From assembly GCA_023374025.1 (NCBI GenBank), contig SIJG01000050.1, positions 149,326 to 213,325 on the forward strand: 64,000 nucleotides of DNA. The letters are read 5' to 3'. Numbering within the stretch: position 1 is the stretch's first letter; each line of letters starts with the position of its first letter. Below are positions 33,786 to 43,510 of the stretch, in pieces. The notes under the pieces were generated by a model. That model did no database searches. It saw only the letters and a list, made by a program, of their open reading frames with translations, and was not told the DNA's origin. The position numbers were made by a program, and so were the translations under genes. Source of the DNA: Heterodera schachtii (taxonomy: Eukaryota > Nematoda > Chromadorea > Rhabditida > Heteroderidae).

Positions 33786-34277
33786 ATGAGCAGCAACAAC
33801 AGTAAAAACGAAGCAAATTCTGATCAACGTAAGCAAAACTACTACAACAGAGTGGACAATGACCACGACGGTGATTTTGAAGAACAACACACCATCATCA
33901 AGTTTGAACTCGGCTCGGAAAACTTAAACTATCGTCCGTTTTCAAATTACTTGTTTGAACCTGGCCCGAAATTCATATGACGGCTCTTGGGTCTTCAAAT
34001 TGAGGGATAAAAGTAGAGTTGAGCGGGACCGGGAATTTTGGGCAAACCCGGGACCGGGACCTTTTCGGGTTGAAAACCCGGGAATTTTTGGCTGGGAAAA
34101 CCGGGAAAAAACCGGGACTAGTCCCGGTCCCGGTCAAAACCGGGACTTCGGTACTCAGTTGTACTCAGTTGTCCGTGTTCAGGTCCCGGTCCCGCTCAAC
34201 TCTAGATAAAAGACATTTGAAAGACTATGAAAACATGGAAGATACACTCGTGAATTTCCCTTTGAATGTGTTCATTT
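33786..34277 (+). pseudogene. Gene fragment inside foldback element, split by MITE
   Basis: A frame opening MSSNNSKNEANSDQRKQNYY, acidic and rich in N/D/Q, stops near 33980. An overlapping frame (NSYDGSWVFKLRDK) reaches the MITE at 34014 and resumes after it (RHLKDYENMEDTLVNFPLN) to a TAA at 34277. The two halves are in one frame when the MITE and one copy of its GATAAAAG duplication are discounted. Codon use is richer in GC than the flanks. Family not recognised; it may be a captured host gene piece or an element gene. Confidence 0.45.
34014..34204. mobile_element. 191-bp MITE, word CGGGACCGGGA, exact 8-bp TSD
   Basis: The ends TAGAGTTGAGCGGGACCGGG and its inverse are near-perfect. The inside is filled with CCGGGA/CCCGGT words. 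GATAAAAG flanks it at 34006-34013 and 34205-34212. It is non-coding and hAT-like by its target duplication length. Confidence 0.9.
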
Positions 34278-34539
34278 AATATATTAATATTTTGTTTTTG
34301 TTGTTATTTACATTTACACAATTAACAAAAGCAAATATCTTTGTGCTTTTTTATTTTAAAATTTCATTTCCCGAAGCTTTAGGTTCGATTTTTGCGAATT
34401 TTTAAATTTGTCGGGATTATGACTATTTTTAGCTTAGTCGGGATTTCGACGCATCGGGATTTCGACTCGTAGGAATTGACTTAAACTTTTTAATTTAAAC
34501 TCTAAAAATTCTCACATTTTCCTCAAAATTCGTTTCATT

Positions 34540-34705
34540 TTCTTTGCCACGCGAACACTTCGCCTTTTTCCAAATGATGTCACAAATGAACCCATCAATT
34601 GTTGTTTGTGATGTTCACCAATTGCGGTAGAAGAAATGAGTTGGCGATTGTCGGAGGAAATTTTTTTTCTTTTTTGTGACGGGTGGTGCCATTATAAATA
34701 ATTAT
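34540..34705 (-). pseudogene. Remnant first exon of divergent F-box-like gene
   Basis: Minus-strand translation (MAPPVTKKKK, then after a shift GSFVTSFGKRRSVR) matches exon 1 of the F-box-like gene at 4315 (MAPPVEKKKK, GSFVTAFGERRSVR). The remaining exons are gone; the foldback element at 33505-34480 begins where intron 1 would be. Together with the intact gene at 35139 it repeats the head-to-head layout of 2198-6411, which points to a duplicated block. Confidence 0.65.
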
Positions 34706-35138
34706 TTTACTAAATGGGAAAATTTTATCAAATTTTAGGCTTTAAATGAGCACTATTATACGTAATGGTGTCATGTGAAACACGTTATGGCTAAAAATAA
34801 ACGTCAGATTCGACTTCATTTTTCTTTTTTTGCCCAAAAAATATTTTTTTTTTTTAAATTTGGGTCTCAAAACAGAAAAGTAAACAGATTAAGTACCTGC
34901 ATCACATATTATATAAACTCTACCTATATACCTATTTGACAGAGAAGAGCAGAGCGCGCAATGAAGAGTTTAGGAAATTTTGTCCACTCTTTTTTCAATT
35001 CCCATTTTCGTGACTATAAAAATGTTTGTTTTATTCGATTTGCCTCTCATTATTTCTAAAAAAAAAATTCCAACAGAATTACCTAGTCTGATCTTTTATC
35101 ATTCGGAAACCCAGCAAATTGTGCCAATTGCCACAAAA

Positions 35139-36375
35139 ATGAACCGACGGTAATAAAATTACAAATTTTCATTACCCTAAATTATTTTTCCCGAATTTTC
35201 AGTTGGATTTGCAACGACGTGTGGATGGACATTCTCCCATCTTTTGACCATGCTCAACTCGGCCTCAAAATGGCACTTCTTTCGCCACGTTTTGATGCGT
35301 TGGTGGACAAACATTTCGATGGCCAATCAGAATTTCCAATTTTGAGAACAATCAAAATTTGCAAAGACCCTGTTGCAGCAGTGCCGAAATTAGCCGTGAT
35401 TATCGACAAAGACAATTCAGTGCCATTTCCGTTGCCCGACCATTTGCTGCCCAACAAAATTCGCTTTAAGGACCTTTGGATTACGTAATACAAACTTGCA
35501 AACGTAAAAGCAATTCATTTGTCACTCACTTTTCAGGTACATCGATCACTTCGTCATCGCTTTTCTTCGGGCCAATCAACAAATTTTCCACAAATGGGAC
35601 GACACCAATTTGACTTTGGTGTTTTATTTTCCACATAGCTTTGATGATCAGCCAATTTGGGATGTTTTCGTCCGTGAACTTTGGCCCTTTTTTGCGTCAA
35701 ACATTCGCCATTTTCACTTTCCTAATGGCGATCATTTGGACAATTTGCGTCGCCGCACTTCGCCCACAATTCTCACCGATCTCAACATTAATTCCATCTT
35801 TTCTCGTGCTCTGTTCCCTGATTCAATTTGTGATGTTGGGCCAAATGCAACTGCTGGCCAAGCGTTGTCCAAATGGTTGCATACTCCGCGAAAAGATGGC
35901 CAACCGAAGCAATTGGGTTGCATGTTTGCTACTGCTGTTGATGTCAACAATTTCAAGGAGGTATTGCCATGTTTTCGTTAAGCAACTGATTTTGATTTTC
36001 GTTTCCTATGGTTTAGAAGTTTCTCAATGACACCACTTCCGTCAGCTACAAAATTCAGTTTTCTGCTCATCCAAAGTCAATGCCAATTGAGCCATTTGAG
36101 CTGGTGAACGGACGAACCAACGAAAAGCTGATATTGATCAAACCAAGCGAAGATGAATGGGACCGGCGATTGATAATGAACCGGTGCCAAAATGGGGAGA
36201 CGGAGACGGCGGTTCAATGGGAATACGAGATAAATTTGAGCAATTTGAACAATGTACACATTGGGCTTTACGATGTCAATATTTGCCTTGGGTGAGCGAC
36301 AAAAAAAACATTTTATTTTGTTAAAAAAATTTCGCTTAATTTAGGCCTTTTTCTCCGCCAGAACAACAACAGTGA
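35139..36375 (+). CDS. F-box-like protein, intact (340 aa)
   Basis: Exons 35139-35149, 35203-35484, 35537-35960, 36017-36291 and 36345-36375, with GT/AG ends and phases 2, 2, 0, 2, give 340 aa. The F-box-like core is WICNDVWMDILPSF, QLGLKMALLSPRF, LVDKHF. The middle is YIDHFVIAFLRANQQ and SKWLHTPRKDGQPKQLGC. The C-terminal region is PIEPFELVNGRTNEKLIL, and it ends GPFSPPEQQQ. Exon structure is identical to copy 2 at 4879, including the 11-nt first coding exon (MNRR) and the conserved CAAATTGTG-CAATTGCC leader. It is a presumed SCF ubiquitin-ligase adaptor (inferred). The sequence at 34706-35138 is the shared divergent promoter region. Confidence 0.8.
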
Positions 36376-36923
36376 TCACTGATCAACAGCAGAGGAAATG
36401 AATTAATTAATTGAGAAATGATCGATCATAATTCAACAGTGATAATATGTAATGTATTTTATGAAGAAATTCACAAATAAGTGTTCTTGTTAAATAAATT
36501 GGAGATGTGTAAAATAGCAAAATGTGCTAAAATAGTATGAAAATTTTTTTCAAAAAATTTAAACACATATATAAAATAATTAAAAAAAAAGAATCTTGCA
36601 AAAAAGTTTCAAAACAAATAAGGGTTGAAATATTTTCGGGTTAAGTTAGTACTTTACATTGGAGTAAGCCTATAAAATTTGGTGCAATTTTATTAATTAT
36701 AGAGAGTTAGTAGTTCGATAAAACTTTTTAAAATATAAGTCTAAAAAAGCATAATTAAAAAATTCGTAAAAATTTTTTTAAAATAGAATTCAATAAAATA
36801 TTCATATATTTGATTATTCGAACAAAAAAATTAATCAACAAAAACATTTCTGAGAGAAAATGAGAGCATCAAATCAAAAATTCAAATTGGTGTGATCGTT
36901 CGTCGACCATTTCTCAAACATAA

Positions 36924-37405
36924 TTAATTTCCGTTGCTTTGATCCGCTTCTTCTTCCGTTGGTGGCGACAATGGCCTAAAATAAAACAAAACCAAATTCC
37001 GTTGCTTCTGCTGCTCACCCAATGCAATTAATGCCACCCCAAAAATCAAATTTGATATTATTAAAATTGCGCAATTTTAATTATTTAAACAAAATCAAAT
37101 GCTTTTTATTGCTCACCTATTGCATATGACATCCAACAAATTAATGATGACATTGTATTGTTGGCCCATTCGACATTTGCTGGATGGAAATAAGTATTGC
37201 AACGCAATCGCTTCGGTTGGCCATTTGTGAGAATTGTCGGTGAGATGAGACGACGCAAATGGTCCCAATATCCGCAAAATGGAAAGTCAAAGTGGCGAAT
37301 GTTTTGCGCAAAAATTGGCCAAATTTCACGGACGAAAACATACCAAATTGGCTGGTTGTCATGTGTCCACACATTCAAATCCAAATTAGTGCCTTTGTCG
37401 AAAAT
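36924..37405 (-). pseudogene. F-box-like pseudogene with internal deletions
   Basis: Minus-strand translation gives DKGTNLDLNVWTHDNQPIW and FVREIWPIFAQNIRHFDFP, then RLISPTILTNGQPKRLRC, where about 40 residues present in paralogues (from the SDLNI region to WLHTPTKD) are cleanly missing. A terminal exon, 36975-36924 (PLSPPTEEEADQSNGN, stop), is preserved with its acceptor. The F-box core is absent; at 37406 the homology is cut by a GC-rich repeat. This is non-functional and in a tail-to-tail position with the gene at 35139. Confidence 0.7.
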
Positions 37406-37640
37406 ACGAGGCCGCGAAGCGGCCGAGTGAGTACCTTAAGCACAGAAAATTAGGAAGTGGGCGAGGGGGGAGGAGGGGAGAGAGGGGGAGAGGGGGGGGA
37501 AGGGGGCCGAAGGCCCCCTACGAGGCCGCGAAGCGGCCGAGCGAGTACCTTAAGCGCGGGGGAAACCCAATGGCTCCGGCTGGCCCCGGTGTTGAAAGCG
37601 GCCCCGGCGCTTTCACAGGGCCCCTTGGGGCCCTGGTTAT
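37406..37640. repeat. GC-rich hairpin-and-G-tract insert
   Basis: Two copies of ACGAGGCCGCGAAGCGGCCG, each followed by GYGAGTACCTTAAGC (37405-37442 and 37519-37556), flank a purine-rich G-tract region. Perfect short hairpins occur: GGCCGC-GAA-GCGGCC, GGGGGCC-GAA-GGCCCCC and GGGCCCC-TT-GGGGCCC. Base composition is unlike anything else in the window. It interrupts the F-box pseudogene. Confidence 0.75.
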
Positions 37641-38430
37641 GGATAAAAATGAAAAATGAAATGCCAATAGCTGAGATATGATGATGGCAGCAGCGGTATT
37701 CGTTTTTATTTCAAAGATATTAATAAAAAATGATACAAAAATCAACTGCCAATGGTTATCTGACGATAGCATCGGCGGAATGGCTTTGTTTCCCAAAGAA
37801 ACTGCTCAAAAAATACAATTTTACAACTTTTCGTTTAATTTAATAATAATAATTTCAATTTTTAAGTATTGCTGTTATCTTAGTTTTTTATGATGATCAA
37901 AAAAAGCAAAATAAATTTTTATTTGGCTAAACAGTGTTATAAGATTTTTTACAAGAAATATGAAGCCACGGGGACGGGAGAAATATTGTAAAAATATTTT
38001 TAAAGTTGTCAATCGTTTTTTAGCAAAAGCATGTTACTAAAATGCTTTCAAATGAAAAACAATTCAAAAAATTTATAAAATGTAAGCCAAATGAAAACAG
38101 CAAAATGTTTGTTTATATAAAAAATTTTAAAATGTTCTTTACTTCGTCTCATCATCATTCAGTTTTTTGAATATTTATGTAAATTTTTCAATTTTAATTA
38201 CTCAATTAGGGATGTGGGGGAGTCTCGGAGTTCTCTACCAGAAAATTTCATCAGAAACCGAAAAATTTTAAAACAAAAGCTGGACGAACTTTTGATGTGC
38301 AAAAGGGAAAATTAAATATGCAAATTAATCAATTCAAGAAAGTTTAATTAAAATGATATTGATCAGTAAATTCATTAGCCAGGATTCTCGAAGAAAAAAT
38401 TTCCCGCACATCCCTAACACCTAATTGTAA
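37641..38430. other. AT-rich spacer, nothing recognised
   Basis: No supported gene, RNA or repeat. Short open frames here are in simple AT-rich sequence without splice or homology support. Confidence 0.45.
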
Positions 38431-38499
38431 GTGCTAATTGATGATACATTGTCAAATCGGCGCTCAATGTCACCGTGTCATCCTCCTCATTGTACCACA

Positions 38500-38790
38500 G
38501 GATGCGGATCTGTTCTGATTTATCAGAAATGTTCTGATTTCGGGATAGCGACCAAATTTTGTTCTGATTTCGTAAAATTCTTCAAAAATTGGTTATTTTA
38601 TGGCGTAATGTCACTCAGATTCCAAAAAATTTTTCCACGGCGGTGCCTGTCGGCACCGCCGGACCCTCCCCCTTGCCCATTTCCCAAAAGTTTTTTGGAA
38701 CAATGTGCCGCAAGAAAATTGTTAAAAATTTATGATTTGCTAATTTTCTCCCACAAAAATGTTAAAATCGATAATGGGAGACGAAAAAAA
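38500..38790. repeat. Dispersed repeat with GC hairpin, end matches window start
   Basis: Contains repeated TTCTGATTTCGGGATAGCGA/TGTTCTGATTT words, the GC palindrome at 38638-38662 (CGGTGCCTGTCGGCACCG), GTGCCGCAAGAAAATTGTTA and the end GATAATGGGAGAC, which is the inverse of GTCTCCCATTATC at 60. Confidence 0.6.
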
Positions 38791-38821
38791 TAGCAAAGCA
38801 ATTGGAAACACACAGTAATTA

Positions 38822-38922
38822 CAACATTCAAAAATGCAACAAAATTGGAGTTGGAAAGGGAACAATTGGTAAATGGAAGAAAAAATTTGGAGAAGAAATT
38901 GCAGAAGAAAAAGAAGAGTGAT
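38822..38922 (+). pseudogene. Isolated HTH-module fragment
   Basis: Plus-strand translation (KCNKIGVGKGTIGKWKKKFG, then EEIAEEKEE and stop) matches the second HTH module of the secreted family (KIGVSQGTIDKWKRQF) and a typical acidic end. Only one module remains. Confidence 0.55.
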
Positions 38923-39066
38923 TTGTTGTGCTTTGTTGCCGAAGCGAAAAAAATTTCAATAAAATTTTATTAAATTTTTTGATCATTTTCGTCGATTAAT
39001 TCCTCCGTTCTCTCTCTCTCCATTTATTATGACTCATCTTTTTTCCCTACATTTTTTGGTGCTAAG

Positions 39067-39855
39067 CAGGGATGGCACGGAATTCCGATTTCCGACTTCC
39101 GATTTCCGACATTTTTGAGGTCGGAATTCCGATTTCCGATTTCCGAAAAAATTTTGGACGTCGGAATTCCGACTTCCGGTTTCCGAAATTTTTGATAAAA
39201 AGTCGGAAATTTTCGGAAATTTTTTTTGAATTTTTTTTTCCAAAAATTAACAATTTTTACAATTTTGGTTAATAAATTGCATTGAAATTTTCAAAAATTT
39301 TCCGGCGGCGCCTATCGGCACCCCGCACCCTAAAAATCATATTTTTCTTCAGAAATTTTTGCCTCAAAATCGCTAAATTTAGTCATTTTTGGACAAAATT
39401 TGTTAACAATTTGATTAAAAATTATAAAAAATTTTCCCCGGCGGCGCCTATCGGCACCGCCGGACCTCGCCCGCCGTGTTTTCAAAAATTTTGAAAAAAC
39501 GCGCCGCAAAAAAAAGGTAAAATTTTTGATGAAAATCATTGAATAATTTTTTAAGGCAAATATTTATTTAAATAGATCAAAAAAATTTTGAATCACCTTT
39601 TACTTGGTTAAGAATTAAAAATTTTGCCTATTATAATATTTAAAAATTTTTTTTATTATATTTTATATTTTTTGAAAAATTTCCGATTTCCGACTTCCGA
39701 ATTCCGATTTCCGACGTTTTTGGGGTCGGAATTCCGATTTCCGACTTCCGAAAAATTTTTGGGCCTCGAAAATCCGATTTCCGATTTCCGAAAAATTTTG
39801 GACCCCCGGAATTCCGATTTCCGAAAATTTTTGGGGCCTCGGAATGCCATCCTTG
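39067..39855. mobile_element. hAT-like MITE, word CGGAATTCCGATTTCCGAC, 8-bp TSD
   Basis: Terminal inverted repeats CAGGGATGGCA and TGCCATCCTTG are typical of hAT elements, and GTGCTAAG duplicates exactly at 39059-39066 and 39856-39863. Both ends are filled with repeated TTCCGATTTCCGACTTCCGA words. The interior has two GC palindromes (39302-39325, 39438-39462). No transposase frame. Confidence 0.9.
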
Positions 39856-40134
39856 GTGCTAAGTCAATCAAAAAAAAATAAAAACTCAGTGATTGATAAA
39901 ATAATTAAATTTATTCCTATTCATTAATTCATATAATTATTATATTCATCATTTATATTAAGCATTTTTGGAACATTGCTAATTTTTAAAAATAATAAAA
40001 ATTTTATTTGCTTAGAACAAAAATGGTGAATTTTTTATTATTTTTTAATTTATTTAAATATTAATCGTGTAATTTAATTCATTGACATCGATTTATATAA
40101 TAAAATGTAATTGTTAGTTAATAGTTTGTTTATA

Positions 40135-40200
40135 CGAGAGTTGAGCGGGAACAGAACTGGGCCGGAATTGTCGGCACTTTCAGGTCAAGCTCAATTTTTT
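40135..40200. repeat. Fragment of GAGTTGAGCGGG MITE end
   Basis: GAGAGTTGAGCGGGAACAGAAC matches the end of the 34014-34204 element. No partner end is close by. Confidence 0.4.
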
Positions 40201-40504
40201 TTCAATGAAACTAATTTCTTTTAATAATTTTTAAAAAATCTTATGCATAACAATTATGAATAATTTTTTTTTGCAAAAAAAAGCAATAAAAATTAATGCA
40301 AATTTCTTTTTTGAGAATTTTATTTAATGATTTGATTCATATTAATGTTCTTGAAAAAAAAAATATAAAAATATTTCTTATATAATTCAAAAATTTAAAA
40401 TCATTTTCATGAAGCTAAAAATTAAACTATTGATCTTTTTAATATAATTTTTCATTCTTTTGTAAATAAAAAAATTATTTAAATAAATAAAATTTTTAAA
40501 ATAC

Positions 40505-40800
40505 ATAAAAAATGCTTTCATTTTCAATTAGCTTGTTAATTAATACAATTTTAAGATGGAAATTTAAAAATTTTCTATTTTGTTTTATTAAATGAAGAAA
40601 ATGCTAATTTATTGCTTTGGATTGATTTTAAAAAGACAGGAAAATGAAAAAATAAGTACAATTACCAATGAATGTTTCATCCAAAAAGCAGAAATATTTT
40701 ATTATAAGAAATTAATTGCTTAGGATTGCTTACAAAAAGTCAGGACAAATCAGAAAAATGTCAATGAATTTTATCCAAAAAAGCAAAAATGTTTTCCCAT
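40505..40800 (-). promoter_or_regulatory. Orphan upstream block of secreted HTH family
   Basis: AATGCTTTCATTTTCAATTA (inverse of the family start codon region) is followed by TTTATTGCTTTGGATTGATTT, AAAAAGACAGGAAAATG, AATGAATGTTTCATCC and AAGCAGAAATATTTTATT. The same ordered block lies upstream of the starts at 42516, 44233 and 47425 and of the decayed copy at 45830. Here the coding part is lost; a second, degenerate block follows at 40705-40790. Confidence 0.55.
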
Positions 40801-40836
40801 AATTTATAAAATAAAAAATGAATTAGAATTCATAAC

Positions 40837-41539
40837 TAGGGTTGTAAATTATATTGACTAAAAAACGTTTAATATGGACATAAAATATGGACTAAAAAAG
40901 CCCGAAATATGGACTAAAAAGCTCAAAAATGCCCAAATATGGACCAAAATATGGACTAAAAACGGCCAAAATATATGTTTTAAACCCTCAAAAATTCCAA
41001 AAAAAGTTTATATATTCAATATTTGCTTAAATAAATTGAAAAAATACAATAAACAACCAAAAAATGGATTTAAAACATAAAAATGCAAAATTTTTTTATT
41101 GTCGTCCGTTGTATAAAAAACACCTCCAAGTTTGCCAATTTCAAAAAAAATCGTTCATTTAAAAAAAAGAAAAGTTTGCAAAAAATGGTGAAAAGATTTA
41201 TTAAAAATGCCAAAATGACGACGAAAACCCAAATTTTGCATATTTTTGGGGGTGTAATTTTTAAAAATTTCCAAAAAGTCGAACTTTAGGGGGTGGGTTT
41301 TTCGCTTTGCTTTGCATTTTTCTTGTGAAATTTTGCCAAAAATGGCCGAAATATGGACTAAAAAGGCAAAATTGTCGAAATATGGATTTATTTCCGAAAA
41401 CCCCCAAAATATGGATTTATATGGACTAAAAACTTTCAGCAAATCAAAAAATTTTAACGTAGAAATGCTATTTTTGAGCCCCTTTCTTCATAGCATATGC
41501 GCAGAAAAAATATGTTAATCCATATAATTTACAAGCTTA
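40837..41539. mobile_element. Word element (ATATGGACTAAAAA), exact 8-bp TSD
   Basis: Ends TAGGGTTGTAAATTATAT and inverse TAAGCTTGTAAATTATAT. TTCATAAC flanks it at 40829-40836 and 41540-41547. Many ATATGGACTAAAA words occur at both sides of the shared core (GGGGGTGTAATTTTTAAAAA, GTCGAACTTTAGGGGGTGGG) at 41250-41300. It is 703 bp and non-coding. Confidence 0.88.
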
Positions 41540-41815
41540 TTCATAACATAAGAGGACAAGAAAAATCATACATTTGAAAAATAAGAATCGCCAAAAATTC
41601 GCCGAAATTATCAAGAAAATTGGCATAATTATGAAATAATGAAGAAATGGAAGAACTAAAATTGGATAAGAAAAAATGAAAAGAAAAGAAATGAAAATTA
41701 TTAATGTTTAATGAATCGTATTACAAAAATTTCAAGTGTAACAGCAGAAGGGGCCCTTCTGAAACATTACAGTACACAATACCATAGGATACCGTACACC
41801 AACAGCACCGGTCTT

Positions 41816-42516
41816 CTATCGTTCATTTCCAAATTGTTTCTTCCATTTTGAAATGCTATTTTTATGAATTTTCAATATTTTTGCAATTTCCTTGTCACTC
41901 ATTTTTGGATTTTCTATTTTTATTTGCCAATAAATTTTAATTTTTTCCATTTTTTCATTCTCCGTTATAAATTTATAACCAATGGCAAATCGTTTCTTCC
42001 ATTTTCTAATTGTTTCATTCATTGCTAACTCCAATTTTCGTACAAATTTCGACATAATTTCTTCGCCATTCTTTTCTAGAATATTTTCCTTTTTGTTTGT
42101 ATTCATTTGTCATTTCAATGAAATTTTGAATAATTACTAATTTTTGTTCTTCAGTTTTTGATTTATAGTTTTTTATTTATTTTATGATTTAATCCAAATT
42201 CTTTGATCCATGCATAAACTTTTTTTCGATTTGTCCCTAATTTTTTTGCAATTTTCGAATTAATTTTTCTCCATTCTTTTGTTGAGAATTTTCTTCCTTT
42301 TTCCTTAATTTTTTCTTTTATTTTATAATATTTTCTAATGATTTCTCTTTTTTTCTCTTCATTTCTTCTTTCTTCTTCTTTTTCTTCCCATTTGTCTCCA
42401 AATATTTCATTAAATGACTTTTGTTGCAACTTTTTGTTTGATTCAATTTGAGCAAATGTGATAACCAAAAACATAATTAAAAATAATAAAACAAATGATT
42501 TCATTTTTATTGGCAA
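41816..42516 (-). pseudogene. Secreted multi-HTH gene copy, frameshifted
   Basis: The minus-strand start at 42516 gives a signal peptide (MPIKMKSFVLLFLIMFLVI), the linker SFNEIFGDKWEEKE, KYYKIKEKIKEKG and HTH 1 (KIAKKLGTNRKKVYAWIKEF). One extra A near 42178 shifts the frame before HTH 2 (EICTKIGV), and a four-base gain near 42025 shifts it again, after which HTH 3 reads normally (EIAKILKIHKNSISKWKKQF, GNER, stop). The first break is in an A-run. The upstream block (42590-42700) is well preserved, so the copy may be a recent pseudogene or a miscalled gene. Confidence 0.68.
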
Positions 42517-42529
42517 TAAATTATTTTAA

Positions 42530-42790
42530 TTATACAATTTGATGTCGGAAAATGAAAATTTTTGCTATATTATTTAATAAATGAAGAAAATGAAAATTTA
42601 TTGCTTTGGATTGATTAAAAAGTCAGTACAAATGAAAAAAAATCAGGACAATTTCCATTGAATGTTTCACCCAAAAACAGAAAAATCAATTGGCATTTTT
42701 ATAGCAAAATTTCGCCAAAATTCGAAAGAAAATTTGGCGTAATTTGTGATATAAATTATTTCTTAATGAATAGCAAAAACTTTTGCCTTA
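42530..42790 (-). promoter_or_regulatory. Upstream block of secreted HTH gene, duplicated at 45890
   Basis: This 260-bp stretch is nearly identical to 45890-46150, from GGAAAATGAAAATTTTTGCT through TTTATTGCTTTGGATTGATT, AAAGTCAGTACAAATG and TCAGGACAATTTCCATTGAA to TTAATGAATAGCAAAAACTT. Shorter versions lie upstream of the starts at 44233 and 47425. The sharing exceeds what the decayed coding parts show, so it may be a promoter or simply part of a recent duplication. Confidence 0.5.
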
Positions 42791-42899
42791 TTTAATTTGC
42801 CTTTTGGTATAATAGACACATTTATCAGCAATTCTCACTTTAGTTAAGCATTTGAAATTTTATCTTTTTTAAGAAATTCCTTCGTCATCCTCTGTTCCC

Positions 42900-43460
42900 A
42901 AAAAAGCGCGCCGCAAATTTTTATTCATTTTTTAAATTTGGAATAAATTTTCCAAATTTGTTGATTTTTGACTCTAAATGCTGAACTTTTGAAAATTTGC
43001 AGTAGGTAGCCCTGTTTTTAATTGTTTCAACAATATAAAGAGCCGTTTTTTTTCAAAAAAATCTTAATTTTTGGGGTCAATATCTTAGTTTTAACTTTTA
43101 TTTTAAAATCAGCAGCAACAACAAAAAAAGGAGGAGAGTCGATGCAAAAATAGGCCAAATAAAACTATGAAAGTGCACTGACAAAGGAATGTAAAAAGAA
43201 GCCTAATATTTTTTAGAAAATTAAAACTAAAAAAATGGCGTCGTAAAATTTTTTGAAAATTGCTGAAAATTATTTATATAATATTTGAAAATAATAATTA
43301 AAGAATAATTTCATTAATTTTCAAAATGTATTTTCTTTTTTTCTTCATTAATTCATTTTTTGAACATTTTAGGAACCCCGGCGGGTTCTGTTTTTCAATC
43401 CCCTCGAAAGGGGAGTTGTAATTCAGGGGGGGGGGGGCACTAATTCAGTAAATACGGTAA
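42900..43460. other. Spacer with G-tract, nothing recognised
   Basis: AT-rich sequence with a twelve-base G run near 43425. No supported gene. TGAACATTTTAGGAACCCCGG, then AGGGGAGTTGTAATTCAG, near 43360-43425 is unlike its surroundings but not assigned. Confidence 0.4.
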
Positions 43461-43510
43461 AAAAGTGAAAAATATATCCAAAAATATATTTTCAAATTGG
43501 AAAGCACATC

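Larger units (their letters stand above)
33505..34480. mobile_element. Foldback element, word AAATCCCGACGCGTC, carrying gene fragment
   Basis: The left arm 33520-33660 has about seven copies of AAATCCCGA(C/T)GCGTC. The right arm 34405-34480 has inverted copies. The 40-bp inner part of the arms, including AAATCCCGACTAAGCTAAAA, is identical. The interior carries a gene-like frame (33786-34277) interrupted by a second MITE. Target duplications at the outer ends could not be fixed. The right end lies next to a truncated F-box exon. Confidence 0.65.

Noticed and set aside
37457..37681. G/R-rich plus-strand frame.
   Set aside because: Arises from the GC-rich, purine-rich insert; no start or splice support.
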